Shown here in pieces: positions 1 to 9,643 of a stretch of 64,000 nt of DNA (position 1 is the first letter of the stretch; each line of letters begins with the position of its first letter). The notes under the pieces are model-generated. The model did not search any database and was not told where the DNA came from. It saw only the letters and a program-made list of their open reading frames with translations. The DNA comes from Stutzerimonas azotifigens DSM 17556 (GTDB lineage: Bacteria > Pseudomonadota > Gammaproteobacteria > Pseudomonadales > Pseudomonadaceae), in contig NZ_KE384415.1 of NCBI RefSeq assembly GCF_000425625.1, positions 80,439-144,438 of the forward strand, read 5' to 3'. The position numbers were made by a program, and so were the translations under genes.

Positions 1-311
1 GGGTCGGCTACTGCGCCACCAAGGCCGCGGTGGTGATGATGACCAAGGCGCTGGCGGTGGAATGGGCGGCCGCCGGCATCCGCGTCAACGCCGTCGCGCC
101 GGGCTACGTGCAGACCGCGCTGACCCAAGAGCTGATGGACAGCGGCCGGCTGGATGCCGCGGCGATCAGGCGCCGCACCCCGCAGGGGCGCTTCGGCACG
201 CCCGAGGAGGTGGCGGACGTCGTGCACTTCCTGGCCTCCGAACAGGCCCGCTACGTCACCGGACAGACCCTCGGCATCGACGGTGGCTGGTCCGCCTATG
301 GCTATCTCTAG
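1..311 (+). CDS. SDR family oxidoreductase, 3' part only
   Basis: The gene enters from the left edge, so its start and the N-terminal Rossmann glycine motif are outside the window. The visible ~102 residues begin at the SDR catalytic YxxxK (Y-C-A-T-K). They continue with the family-typical 'RVNAVAPGYVQT' strand and end with 'YVTGQTLGIDGGW', the usual SDR C-terminus. It is therefore probably an NAD(P)-dependent alcohol or carbonyl oxidoreductase of the 250-residue classical type. It ends 22 bp before the fused E1 gene on the same strand, so it is probably co-transcribed with the dehydrogenase complex and may make or consume the complex's oxoacid or ketone substrate. The substrate cannot be told from this fragment. 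Confidence 0.85.
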   Translation, partial: VGYCATKAAVVMMTKALAVEWAAAGIRVNAVAPGYVQTALTQELMDSGRLDAAAIRRRTPQGRFGTPEEVADVVHFLASEQARYVTGQTLGIDGGWSAYGYL

Positions 312-333
312 ATAAAGCGGAGGAGAAGGCAGC

Positions 334-2514
334 ATGCCCCGCACGAACGCATTGAGCGCCGAAACACCCTGGCGAGAGTTGATGACCACCGACGAGGACT
401 GGCAGGCTGCAGACCCGCGTCTGCTGCGCACCCTGCTGGTGAGCATGCAACTGATCCGCGCCTTCGAGGAAAAGGTGCTGGAGCTGGCCAGCCAGGGCCT
501 GGTCCACGGGCCTGCGCACTCCAGCATCGGCCAGGAAGGCGGCGCCGTGGGCTCGGTCCTGGCGCTGCGCGGATCGGATCAGGTCAACGGCTCGCACCGC
601 GCGCACCACCAGTTCCTCGCCAAGTGCCTGCATTACCTGGCGCCCGAGGGGCTGGACCCGGCCCGGCCGGTGAATGCCGAGGTGCAGGAGCTGCTGCAGC
701 GCACGCTCGCCGAGATCCTCGGCCTGGCCCAGGGATACTGCCGCGGGCGCGGCGGCTCCATGCACCTGCGCTGGGCCGAGGCCGGCGTGCTCGGCACCAA
801 CGCCATCGTTGGCGGCGGGGTGCCGTTCGCCGCCGGGGCCGCCTGGGCGCACCGGCGCGCGGGCACCGGTGATGTCGCCATTACCTATTTCGGAGATGGC
901 GCGATCAACATCGGCTCGGTGCTGGAAACCATGAACCTGGCCGCGGCCTGGGGGCTGCCGCTGTGCTTCTTCGTTGAGAACAACCGTTATGCGGTGTCCA
1001 CCCGGGTCGAGGAGGTCACCGCCGAGACGCGGCTGTCGTCGCGCGGCCAGGCGTTCGCCATTCCCGCCTGGAAGGTCGACGGCATGGACCCGCTCGCCGT
1101 GTACCTGGCCATGCAGGAGGCGCTCGAGGTGATGCGCAACGGCGGCGGGCCGACGCTGATCGAGGCCGAGGTCTACCGCTTCTTCCACCAGAACGGGCCG
1201 CTGCCGGGCAGCGCCTTCGGCTACCGGAGCAAGGAGGAGGAGCAGGGCTGGCGCGCCCGCGACCCGCTGGAGCTGGTCGGCCAGCGGCTGATCGGCCGCG
1301 GCCTGATGGCCCCGGCGGCCCTGCAGGACCTGCGCGGCGCAGCCCAGGCGGCGATGGAGCGGGCCGCCGCCGAGCTACTGGACGGCTCTGGCGCCAAGCC
1401 GGTCATCCGCGCCGAGCAGTGGCCCTCGCCGGACTTCCGCGATGCCCACGTGCGCGGCGACCTCTCCGAGTTCGAGGGGGTGCGCTTCGTCGAACAGGAG
1501 CAGTTCCAGGGCGCGCTCGAGCCGCGCAAGTTCGTCGACGTGGTGGCCGACGTGATGAACCGGCGCATGGCCGAGGACCCGCGCATCGTCGTCATGGGCG
1601 AGGACGTCCATCGGCTCAAGGGCGGCACCAACGGCGCGACCCGCGGCCTGGCGCAGGCCTTCCCCGACCGCTGCCTGGGCACGCCGATCAGCGAGAACGC
1701 CTTCGTCGGGCTGGGCGGCGGGATGGCCATGGACGGCCGCTACCGGCCGGTGGTCGAGTTCATGTACCCGGACTTCATGTGGGTCGCGGCCGACCAGGTG
1801 TTCAACCAGATCGCCAAGGCGCGGCACATGTTCGGCGGTGACGGCAGCATGCCCCTGGTACTGCGCACCAAGGTAGCGATGGGCACCGGCTACGGCTCGC
1901 AGCACTCGATGGACCCGGTCGGCATCTTCGCCACCTCGCCCGGCTGGCGGATCGTCGCGCCCAGTACCGCCTACGACTACGTCGGGCTGATGAACAGCGC
2001 CCTGCGCTGCGAAGACCCGGTGCTGGTGCTCGAGCATGTCGACCTCTACAACCTCGGCGACCCGGCGCCGACGGAGGATCTCGACTACTTCATTCCGCTG
2101 GGCAAGGCCAGGGTGGTGCGGCCGGGCAGGGCCGTCACCGTGCTCGCCTACCTGTCGCTGGTGCGGCAGGCGGTCGCCGCCGCCGAACGGCTGGGGGTGG
2201 ACGCCGAGGTGATCGACCTGCGCAGCCTCGACCGCGCCGGGCTCGACTGGGCCACCATCGGCGCCAGTATCGAGAAGACAAACAACGTACTGATCGTCGA
2301 ACAGGGCCCGCTGGGAACCTCCTATGGCGGCCTGCTGGGCGACGAGATCCAACGCCGTTATTTCGATTACCTCGACCAGCCGGTGCAGCGGGTGTACGGC
2401 GGCGAGGCATCGCCGAGCATTTCCAAGGTCCTCGAGCGTGCCGCCTGCGCCGGCCCGGAAGAAATCGAGGCCGGCCTGCGCCGGGTGATGGCCGAGCAGG
2501 GGCGTCCGCTGTAG
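334..2514 (+). CDS. Fused alpha-beta E1 component of a 2-oxoacid dehydrogenase complex (thiamine diphosphate dependent)
   Basis: A 726-residue protein joins what are usually two subunits. Residues ~30-340 are E1-alpha: the thiamine diphosphate motif starts GDGAINIG at residue 187 and closes with ENN at 215-217. Residues ~385-720 are E1-beta: 'GEDVHRLKGG' near 422, then 'ISENAFVGLGGGMAMDG', and the transketolase C-terminal domain to the end. E1 decarboxylates a 2-oxoacid (or cleaves acetoin) and passes the acyl group to the lipoyl arm of E2. AGGAG lies 14 bases before the ATG (nearest G to A ~10). E2 and E3 follow on the same strand, so the complex is complete. Acetoin-, pyruvate- and branched-chain-type E1s are alike, so the substrate is unassigned; the chain most resembles acetoin-type E1s. 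The alpha-beta fusion is the odd feature. Confidence 0.9.
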   Translation: MPRTNALSAETPWRELMTTDEDWQAADPRLLRTLLVSMQLIRAFEEKVLELASQGLVHGPAHSSIGQEGGAVGSVLALRGSDQVNGSHRAHHQFLAKCLHYLAPEGLDPARPVNAEVQELLQRTLAEILGLAQGYCRGRGGSMHLRWAEAGVLGTNAIVGGGVPFAAGAAWAHRRAGTGDVAITYFGDGAINIGSVLETMNLAAAWGLPLCFFVENNRYAVSTRVEEVTAETRLSSRGQAFAIPAWKVDGMDPLAVYLAMQEALEVMRNGGGPTLIEAEVYRFFHQNGPLPGSAFGYRSKEEEQGWRARDPLELVGQRLIGRGLMAPAALQDLRGAAQAAMERAAAELLDGSGAKPVIRAEQWPSPDFRDAHVRGDLSEFEGVRFVEQEQFQGALEPRKFVDVVADVMNRRMAEDPRIVVMGEDVHRLKGGTNGATRGLAQAFPDRCLGTPISENAFVGLGGGMAMDGRYRPVVEFMYPDFMWVAADQVFNQIAKARHMFGGDGSMPLVLRTKVAMGTGYGSQHSMDPVGIFATSPGWRIVAPSTAYDYVGLMNSALRCEDPVLVLEHVDLYNLGDPAPTEDLDYFIPLGKARVVRPGRAVTVLAYLSLVRQAVAAAERLGVDAEVIDLRSLDRAGLDWATIGASIEKTNNVLIVEQGPLGTSYGGLLGDEIQRRYFDYLDQPVQRVYGGEASPSISKVLERAACAGPEEIEAGLRRVMAEQGRPL

Positions 2515-2556
2515 CCGCGCGCCCATGAATGAGACTGAACGCTAGGAGATACGTGC

Positions 2557-3033
2557 ATGAAGATGGTCGCCCCCCTGGAAGTCGGCATCTGCTGTGAGAA
2601 CCTGGAATCGCTCAAGCGCTTTTACGTCGAGCAACTGGGCTTCGACGAAATCAGCCACTTCGCGATACCGGCGGAGAAGGCCGGCGACACCGGGCTGAGC
2701 AGGGGCGGCTACCAGGTCGTGCGCCTGCAGACGCCCTGGGGCGAGCGGCTCAAGCTGCTGCAGGCGGATGCGCCGGCCGAGCCGCGAGTGGCCAGTCAGT
2801 GGATTCTGCAGCGCCTGGGCAACAGCTACCTCACCTTCATCGTCGACGACCTGGGCGACATGCTGAGCCGGCTCAAGCGGCTCGGCGTACCCCTGCTCAG
2901 CGGCGACGACCGGGTCGAGGTACGCCCGGGCACCTGGCTGGTGTTCGCCCGCGACCCGGAGGGCAACGTCATCGAGTTCGTCGAGTACGCGGACATCGCG
3001 GCCTATCGGCCAGACCTGAAGGCAGGGAGCTGA
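2557..3033 (+). CDS. VOC (glyoxalase/dioxygenase superfamily) protein
   Basis: 158 residues with the vicinal-oxygen-chelate pattern. The N-terminal half opens 'LEVGICCENLESLKRFYVEQ' and the C-terminal half ends 'WLVFARDPEGNVIEFVEY', whose glutamate is a usual metal ligand. A TAGGAG ribosome site lies 9 bases before the ATG. The gene is inserted between E1 and E2 of the dehydrogenase operon with short gaps, so it probably acts in the same pathway, for example by isomerising, cleaving or detoxifying a dicarbonyl. VOC proteins include glyoxalases, epimerases and extradiol dioxygenases, and nothing here picks one of these. Confidence 0.8.
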   Translation: MKMVAPLEVGICCENLESLKRFYVEQLGFDEISHFAIPAEKAGDTGLSRGGYQVVRLQTPWGERLKLLQADAPAEPRVASQWILQRLGNSYLTFIVDDLGDMLSRLKRLGVPLLSGDDRVEVRPGTWLVFARDPEGNVIEFVEYADIAAYRPDLKAGS

Positions 3034-3037
3034 AACC

Positions 3038-4345
3038 ATGGCGAGCGAAATCCTGATGCCGTCGCTGGCGGCGGGCATGGAACAGGCCACGCTGGTGCGC
3101 TGGCTGAAGCAGGAAGGCGACCCGGTCAGCCAGGGCGAAGTGATCGCCGAGATCGAGACCGACAAGGCGGTGATGGAAATGGAGGCCCAGGCCGACGGCA
3201 GCCTGGGGCGCATCCTGGTACCGGCCGGGAGCGAGGAGGTTCGCGTCGGCACGCCGATCGCGATCCTGCTGGGCGCCGGTGAGGACGCCTCGGGGCTGGC
3301 GAGCCACAGCGCAGCCGGCCAGGCAGTCAGGCCCGATGCCACCGAAGCCCCCGCGGTACCGACCCCCGAGCCGGACCCCACGGCGCCCGCTTCGGCGCAA
3401 CTCAACGAGCCGCTGACGCAGGCGCCAGCGCCGGCTCCAATGCGGGCCGCGGCGCAGGATGACGAAGGCGAGCGCCTGTTCGCCAGTCCGTTGGCGCGGC
3501 GAATGGCCTGGCAACAGGGGGTCGATCTCGCCGGCATCAACGGCAGCGGGCCGCATGGTCGGATCGTCAAGCTGGACGTCGAGCGGGCGGCCGCCGGTGC
3601 CCCGGGGCCGGTTGCCCAGCCCGCCGATCCAGTCATGGCCCCCGACGCCACGAGCGTCGAGCGCATCGCCCATAGCGGCATGCGCAGGACCATCGCTCGT
3701 CGCCTAACCGAAGCCAAGCAGCAGCTGCCGCATTTCTACCTCACCCTTGACGTGCAGATGGATGCGCTGCTGGCCCTGCGCACCCAGCTCAATGCCAAGG
3801 CCGCCCAGGCGACGCCCGCCTACAGGCTGTCGGTCAACGACTTCATTGTGTTCGCCGTCGCCAGGGCCCTGCGTCGGGTGCCGGAGGTTAACGCGAGCTG
3901 GGGAGAGGAGGCGATCACCCGCTATCGCGACGTCGACGTCTGCGTCGCCGTGGCCACCGAGGCCGGATTGATCACGCCGGTAATCCGCGAGGCCGACCGC
4001 AAGGGGCTGGCCGAGATCGCCGGCGAAATGCGTGTACTGGCCGAGAAGGCGCGCGCCGGCAGGTTGCAGCCAAAGGAGTACCAGGGCGGCGGCTTCACCA
4101 TCTCCAACCTGGGCATGTACGGCATCCGCGAGTTCGCCGCGATCATCAACCCGCCGCAGGCGGCGATTCTCGCCGTGGGCGCGGTGGAGAAGCGGGCGAT
4201 CGTGCGGGACGACCAGTTGGCCGTCGGCAGCATGATGACGCTGACCCTCTCCGCCGATCACCGCGTGGTGGACGGCGCCGTGGGCGCGCGCTTCATGGCC
4301 GAGCTGAAGAGCCTGCTGGAAGAGCCATTGAACCTGCTGGCGTAG
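3038..4345 (+). CDS. Dihydrolipoyl acyltransferase (E2) of the 2-oxoacid dehydrogenase complex
   Basis: 435 residues in the standard E2 order. A single lipoyl domain spans ~1-75 with the lipoylated lysine K43 in 'EIETDKAVMEMEA'. An Ala/Pro-rich linker covers ~90-145. The E1/E3-binding domain is at ~146-180 ('FASPLARRMAWQQGVDL'). The catalytic acyltransferase core runs ~205-435 with the active-site DHRVVDG near 407-413 (catalytic His 408). It accepts the acyl group from E1, transfers it to CoA and forms the core of the complex. It starts 5 bp after the VOC stop and is followed 19 bp later by E3, so the cluster is one transcription unit. The substrate class is not set by these motifs. Confidence 0.92.
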   Translation: MASEILMPSLAAGMEQATLVRWLKQEGDPVSQGEVIAEIETDKAVMEMEAQADGSLGRILVPAGSEEVRVGTPIAILLGAGEDASGLASHSAAGQAVRPDATEAPAVPTPEPDPTAPASAQLNEPLTQAPAPAPMRAAAQDDEGERLFASPLARRMAWQQGVDLAGINGSGPHGRIVKLDVERAAAGAPGPVAQPADPVMAPDATSVERIAHSGMRRTIARRLTEAKQQLPHFYLTLDVQMDALLALRTQLNAKAAQATPAYRLSVNDFIVFAVARALRRVPEVNASWGEEAITRYRDVDVCVAVATEAGLITPVIREADRKGLAEIAGEMRVLAEKARAGRLQPKEYQGGGFTISNLGMYGIREFAAIINPPQAAILAVGAVEKRAIVRDDQLAVGSMMTLTLSADHRVVDGAVGARFMAELKSLLEEPLNLLA

Positions 4346-4363
4346 GCGGCGCGGGAACCCGAA

Positions 4364-5758
<1,395 letters not shown>

Positions 5759-5768
5759 CGGTATGTCC

Positions 5769-5838
5769 ATGGTGGGCTGAAGCCCACCCTACTGCGGTGT
5801 GTAGGATGGGCCGCGCGGCGTTCCGCTTCAGCCCACCA
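5769..5838. repeat. Repeat E, copy 1: palindromic GGTGGGCTGAAGC element
   Basis: An inverted repeat GGTGGGCTGAAGCCCACC lies at 5771-5788. After a ~35-base spacer a second half-arm follows (CGCTTCAGCCCACCA, 5824-5838). A related unit in the opposite orientation is found at 9740-9831, with both arms and the 'GGAACGCCGC' segment conserved. It lies directly after the lpdA stop and could form a 3' hairpin, but no T-run follows. Confidence 0.7.
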
Positions 5839-5908
5839 GAGCGACCACCCGACGACCTTTGAAGCGTTTTGCGGCGATTTCCCGCTTGTGACGGCCGTTC
5901 GGCTATGC

Positions 5909-5920
5909 TTAGTTGCCTAA
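5909..5920 (+). promoter_or_regulatory. Candidate MarR/SlyA-type operator
   Basis: The sequence TTAGTTGCCTAA is a TTAG-N4-CTAA inverted repeat 29 bases before the marR start. Its ends match the known SlyA-family site (TTAG-N4-CTAA). It overlaps the end of a possible -10 (TATGCT, 5904-5909), which suits autorepression by the downstream regulator. This is inferred from motif and position only. Confidence 0.5.
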
Positions 5921-5949
5921 TAATAAGCACTACCTGGAATCGTTCTGCC

Positions 5950-6384
5950 ATGCTGCAGTACTCGCAACACTCCTTCGGATTGCAACTCGCCCTCCTGTCC
6001 CGCACCTGGCGGGCCGAACTCGATCGCCGGCTGGCCGGCCTGGGATTGTCCCAGGCACGCTGGCTGGTGCTTCGCCACCTGTCGCTGATGAAGGAGCCGC
6101 CGACCCAGCGCGAGCTGGCGCAGATCGTCGGTGTCGAAGGCCCGACGCTGGCCCGCCTGCTGGACAGCCTGGAATCCCAGCGGCTGGTGCGGCGGGTGAC
6201 CGTTCCCGAGGACCGCCGCGCCAAGCGCGTGACCCTGACCGAGCAGGCGCGGCCACTGATCGAGCAGATCGAATCGATTGCCGCGCAGATGCGTGATGAA
6301 ATGTTCTCCGGCATCGAAGACGAGGACGTGCGCCGCTGCGAGGAGGTGCACCTGAAGATCCTCGCCAACCTCACCCGCAGCTGA
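5950..6384 (+). CDS. MarR family transcriptional regulator
   Basis: 144 residues with a winged-helix MarR fold. The recognition region includes 'PPTQRELAQIVGVEGPTLAR' and the wing 'RRVTVPEDRRAKRVTLTEQA'. I chose the ATG at 5950 because the protein then begins 'MLQYSQHSFGLQLALLSR', a usual MarR N-terminus. Upstream in-frame starts would place the operator-like palindrome inside the gene. Homologues repress efflux, stress or aromatic-degradation genes and respond to small phenolic ligands. The target is not evident: the next gene (SelW-like) is 13 bp downstream and probably co-transcribed, and the dehydrogenase operon lies just upstream. Confidence 0.88.
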   Translation: MLQYSQHSFGLQLALLSRTWRAELDRRLAGLGLSQARWLVLRHLSLMKEPPTQRELAQIVGVEGPTLARLLDSLESQRLVRRVTVPEDRRAKRVTLTEQARPLIEQIESIAAQMRDEMFSGIEDEDVRRCEEVHLKILANLTRS

Positions 6385-6397
6385 CCGGAGACACGCC

Positions 6398-6679
6398 ATG
6401 ACGCCCGCCAAGCCCGAGATCGTCATCACCTACTGCACCCAGTGCCAGTGGTTGCTGCGGGCGGCCTGGCTGGCGCAGGAGCTGCTATCGACCTTCTCCG
6501 ACGAACTCGGCCGGGTCGCGCTCGAGCCCGGCACCGGCGGGGTGTTCCGCATCACCTGCGACGGCATGCAGGTCTGGGAACGCAAGGCCGACGGCGGTTT
6601 TCCCGAGGCCAAGGTGCTCAAGCAGCGGGTGCGGGACCTGATCGATCCCGGCCGCTCGCTGGGTCACAACGACCGCTGA
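6398..6679 (+). CDS. SelT/SelW/SelH (Rdx) family thioredoxin-like protein
   Basis: 93 residues beginning with 'EIVITYCTQCQWLLRAAWLA'. The CTQC motif is the Cys version of the CxxU redox site of selenoprotein W. The rest ('GTGGVFRITCDGMQVWERK', then 'GGFPEAKVLKQRVRDL') matches the small Rdx family fold. It is probably a cytoplasmic thiol redox protein. It follows marR by 13 bp on the same strand. Its last 16 bp overlap the 3' end of the convergent exporter gene. Confidence 0.85.
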   Translation: MTPAKPEIVITYCTQCQWLLRAAWLAQELLSTFSDELGRVALEPGTGGVFRITCDGMQVWERKADGGFPEAKVLKQRVRDLIDPGRSLGHNDR

Positions 6680-7593
6680 ACTCTTTCCTTCGGCTCGTCG
6701 AGCCCCGGCAATGCCTGGTCGACCTCGACCGGGCGTGCCGCGGGTGCCTGCTTGAGCCGGCTGGCGGCGAGGCTGGCGAGAATGATCAGCGCGCCGCCGA
6801 CGAGCATGCGCACCGTCGGTTCCTCGTTGAACAGCCACCAGGCGATGGCGATGCCGTACACCGGTTCGAGCGCGAAGATCACCGCGGTGGTGCGGGCGTT
6901 GAGCACGCGCAGGCTGGCGACGAACAGGCTGTGCGCGAGGCCGGTGCAGAGCACGCCGAGCATGCCGATCCACAGCCAGTCCGACGCGGCCACCTGCGGG
7001 ACGCCGGCGGCGGCGAAGGGGGCCAGCGCCAGGACGATGGCGAGGTTCTGCCACAGCGCCGCCTGCACCGGGTCGACGCCGCGCGTGCTGGCGCGATTGA
7101 GCAGCGAGAGGATGGCGAACATCAGGCCCGAGGCGATGCCGTAGAGCAGGCCGAGCGTGGCGTCGCTGGCCAGGTCCATCGAGGGCGTGACCAGTGCCAG
7201 CCCGAGGCACACCAGCCCCACCAGGGCGAATTCGAGCGGCCGGGTGCGTTCGCGGAACAGGGTGCCTTCGAGCAGGATGGTGAAGGCCGGGAAGCTGGCG
7301 AAACCCAGCGTGGCGATGCCGACGCCGGCGATCTTCACGGAGGCGAAGAAGGTCAGCCAGTGACCGCCGAGCAGCAGGCCGGCGAGCAGCAGGCTGCCGC
7401 GCTGGCGCCAGCGCAGCGTGGCGGCGCCGCTGCGCAGCACGAGGCCGGCGATGGCCAGGGCGAGCAGGGCGAAGCCCGCGCGACCGAAGGTGATGGTCAG
7501 CGGCGTGGCGGCGGCGAGTTTGCCGAACACGCCGGCAAGGCCGAACAGCAGGGCGCCGAGGTGGATGGACAGCAGGGCGTGGCGGCGCGTCAT
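6664..7593 (-). CDS. DMT superfamily (EamA) inner-membrane transporter
   Basis: About 309 residues with ten hydrophobic segments in two EamA repeats. It opens 'MTRRHALLSIHLGALLFGLA', and the second repeat contains 'LEPVYGIAIAWWLFNEEP', a typical EamA signature. Such proteins export amino acids, nucleotides or drugs; the substrate is unknown. The start was set at 7593 because it gives a normal EamA N-terminus and an ATGA overlap with the upstream tRNA-binding protein gene. That overlap implies translational coupling. Confidence 0.88.
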   Translation of the reverse strand: MTRRHALLSIHLGALLFGLAGVFGKLAAATPLTITFGRAGFALLALAIAGLVLRSGAATLRWRQRGSLLLAGLLLGGHWLTFFASVKIAGVGIATLGFASFPAFTILLEGTLFRERTRPLEFALVGLVCLGLALVTPSMDLASDATLGLLYGIASGLMFAILSLLNRASTRGVDPVQAALWQNLAIVLALAPFAAAGVPQVAASDWLWIGMLGVLCTGLAHSLFVASLRVLNARTTAVIFALEPVYGIAIAWWLFNEEPTVRMLVGGALIILASLAASRLKQAPAARPVEVDQALPGLDEPKERVQRSL

Positions 7594-7919
7594 GCCAGTC
7601 GTGCCCCGTTGGGCAGCGGCCGGTCGAAGCCGGCCAGGACCACGCGCTGCTGTTCGTCGTAGGCGCCGGTCACCAGCACGTCCGAGCGGACCCCGGCGAT
7701 GCGCTTGGGTGCGAAGTTGCAGACGCACAGCACCTGGCGGCCGATCAGCTCGCCGGGGGTGTAATGGGCGGTGATCTGCGCGCTGGAGGCCTTGACTCCC
7801 AGCGGCCCGAGGTCGACCTCGAGCACGTAGGCGGGCTTGTGCGCCTTCTCGTTGAGGCGGGCGCTGAGCAGGGTCCCGACGCGCAGTTCGACGCGCTCGA
7901 AATCGGACCAGTCGATCAT
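7590..7919 (-). CDS. tRNA-binding domain protein (CsaA/YgjH type)
   Basis: 109 residues starting 'MIDWSDFERVELRVGTLL'. The whole chain is the OB-fold tRNA-binding domain also found at the C-terminus of methionyl-tRNA synthetase ('VLEVDLGPLGVKASSAQIT' and 'VCNFAPKRIAGVRSDVLV'). CsaA proteins are chaperone-like, and E. coli YgjH binds tRNA. I set the start at 7919, where the domain begins. The stop overlaps the start of the downstream DMT transporter gene by one ATGA step. Confidence 0.88.
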   Translation of the reverse strand: MIDWSDFERVELRVGTLLSARLNEKAHKPAYVLEVDLGPLGVKASSAQITAHYTPGELIGRQVLCVCNFAPKRIAGVRSDVLVTGAYDEQQRVVLAGFDRPLPNGARLA

Positions 7920-7992
7920 GTCCACGAGTTGTCCTTGGAATTCGGCAGGGGGAAGCGAATGCTCGCAGCCGCGGGCCTTGCTGTCTGTCGCA

Positions 7993-8760
7993 TCAGTGGC
8001 CGGATTTGTCGCGCGCCTCTCGTCGCAGGCTTCGTGGCGTACAGCCGAAGGCGCGGACCAGTGCCGCGGTGAAGGCACTCTGCGAGGCGTAGCCCACCTG
8101 CGTGGCAATCTCGCCCACCGGCAGGGCGGTGTCGCGCAGCAATTCGCGGCCGCGCTGCAGGCGCCGCTGGCGGACGAAGGCAATCGGCGTGGCGCCGGTT
8201 TCCTCGAGAAAGCGCGCATGCAGGCGCGACACCGACAGCCCGGCCTGCAGCGCCAGGTCCTCGACTGCCAGCGGGTGCGCCAGGTGCCGGTCGATGTAAT
8301 GGTAGAGGGCTTCCAGCGTGGCGCGCGGCGCCGGGGGCGGCAGGCGGCGCTCGCGCACCAGGGTGGTCAGCAGCAGGGCCGCGCCCTGCTGGGCGATCGC
8401 CGGGTCATGCAGTGCGCTGGCGGCGAGCCAGCCGACCAGTTGCTGCTGGCTGGCGTCGAGCGCCAGGGTACCGGGGCGCTCCAGCAGGCGCAGGCCGTCG
8501 TCGGCATGCTCGCCGAGACGTTCGCGCAGCCAGGGTTCGCCGGGCAGGTCGAGCACCAGGCAATCGCTGCCGAGCCGACTGTCGCAGGCGTGGTGCGCCC
8601 GCTCGGGAATCACCGCCATCATCTGCCGCAGCACCTGGTTGCCGTGTCCGTCCACCTCCATGTCGAGCCGCCCGTGCAGGCCGAACACCAGCTGCACGTG
8701 CGAATGGCTGTGGGCGATCACCTCTCGGGTGTAGCGGCGCAGGGAAAGGATCGGGCGCAC
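7993..8760 (-). CDS. AraC family transcriptional regulator with N-terminal cupin domain
   Basis: About 255 residues from the GTG at 8760, or 284 from an ATG at 8847. I prefer the GTG because a GAGAG lies upstream of it and the cupin domain starts there ('RPILSLRRYTREVIAHSHSH'). The C-terminal ~100 residues carry two AraC helix-turn-helix motifs: 'VEDLALQAGLSVSRLHARF', and 'LPVGEIATQVGYASQSAFTA' followed by 'LVRAFGCTPRSLRRE'. It lies upstream of and co-directional with the tRNA-binding protein and exporter genes, so it may control them. The inducer is unknown. Confidence 0.85.
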   Translation of the reverse strand: MRPILSLRRYTREVIAHSHSHVQLVFGLHGRLDMEVDGHGNQVLRQMMAVIPERAHHACDSRLGSDCLVLDLPGEPWLRERLGEHADDGLRLLERPGTLALDASQQQLVGWLAASALHDPAIAQQGAALLLTTLVRERRLPPPAPRATLEALYHYIDRHLAHPLAVEDLALQAGLSVSRLHARFLEETGATPIAFVRQRRLQRGRELLRDTALPVGEIATQVGYASQSAFTAALVRAFGCTPRSLRREARDKSGH

Positions 8761-8985
8761 GGTGGGGCACTCTCTGACGGATGCACCAGTGTAGCGCAGC
8801 AGGCGGCCGTCGGCGTTCACCGGCGCGAACGCTGCAAGGATCGGCATATCGGCACGAACGACCCGAGCGGATGGCCGGTGTGCACGAGGGCAACAAACAT
8901 CCCGGCGAACGTCTTTATGTCTATGAGATCAGCGACAATCCAACGGCCCCGGCCGCATCGATACCTCCGCATGGCTCCACCGGCC

Positions 8986-9411
8986 TCAACGGTATCCGGC
9001 ATTCCCTTCCTGCACCTGGCCCGGCCTGTCGATGACGATTCGGGCGCGCAGCCAGCGGGCGAACTCGGCTTGCTCGATGGAGCCTTCGGCCAGGCCGATC
9101 ATGACGGTATATTTTTCTTCGTCGCTGGCGACCAGCTTGCAATTGTTGAGCTGAAGGAAGACCCGATAGCAGACATGCGCTGTGCGTTTGTTGCCGTCGA
9201 CGAAGGGATGGTTGCGGGCCAGACCGAAGGCCAGGCTGGCGGCGAGATCGGCCAGATCCGGCGCCGGTTCGCCGTAGGCGTGGAGCTGCTGCGGTCGGGC
9301 CAGCGCCGAGTCGAGCAGGCCTTCGTCGCGTATGCCGCTGCCGCCGCCGTGCTCGGCCAGTTGACGGTCGTGAATGGCCAGCGCCAGCGCCTTGCCGATC
9401 CAGACGATCAT
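8986..9411 (-). CDS. doc: Doc (death-on-curing) family toxin
   Basis: 141 residues from the ATG at 9411. The Fic/Doc active-site motif HPFVDGNKRT is complete. 'VWIGKALALAIHDRQLAEHG' and 'GIRDEGLLDSALARPQQ' are typical Doc sequence. Phage P1 Doc is a kinase that phosphorylates EF-Tu and stops translation. The chain is slightly longer than the usual ~126 residues because of a C-terminal tail ('IVIDRPGQVQEGNAGYR'). Its start is 10 bp after the AbrB-type gene, the standard antitoxin-first order. The pair sits among unrelated genes, so it looks like an accessory module. Confidence 0.9.
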   Translation of the reverse strand: MIVWIGKALALAIHDRQLAEHGGGSGIRDEGLLDSALARPQQLHAYGEPAPDLADLAASLAFGLARNHPFVDGNKRTAHVCYRVFLQLNNCKLVASDEEKYTVMIGLAEGSIEQAEFARWLRARIVIDRPGQVQEGNAGYR

Positions 9412-9421
9412 GCTGCGATCC

Positions 9422-9643
9422 TCATTGCGCCAGCTTGTGCAGAACCTGCCGGTCTTCGCGCATGATCCGCTCGGCCACTTCCATCTGTTCGGCCAGCGTG
9501 GGGTCGAATACGCTGAGCTTGAGCCCGTCCGGCGTTTCCAGGGCGTACAGCTCGTCTCCCTTCTCCAGGCGCAGGCGCGCCAGTAGTTCCTTGGGCAGGA
9601 TGACACCGGCGGAATTGCCGATGGAGGTGATCTTGAGCTTCAT
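9422..9643 (-). CDS. AbrB/MazE-type antitoxin
   Basis: 73 residues. The N-terminal ~45 form a swapped-hairpin AbrB DNA-binding domain ('MKLKITSIGNSAGVILPKEL' then 'LARLRLEKGDELYALET'). The C-terminal ~28 ('TLAEQMEVAERIMREDRQ') form a likely helix that would bind and neutralise the toxin. It precedes doc by 10 bp in one operon. The classical Doc partner is Phd; here an AbrB-fold antitoxin takes that place. It probably represses its own promoter. Confidence 0.88.
   Translation of the reverse strand: MKLKITSIGNSAGVILPKELLARLRLEKGDELYALETPDGLKLSVFDPTLAEQMEVAERIMREDRQVLHKLAQ

Noticed and set aside
256..1188. Long open frame on the minus strand under the E1 gene
   Set aside because: High-GC antisense shadow of a well-supported coding sequence; Arg/His/Gly-rich composition with no family resemblance.
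7837..9465. Long plus-strand open frame across the AraC, Doc and AbrB genes
   Set aside because: Antisense to three recognisable minus-strand genes.
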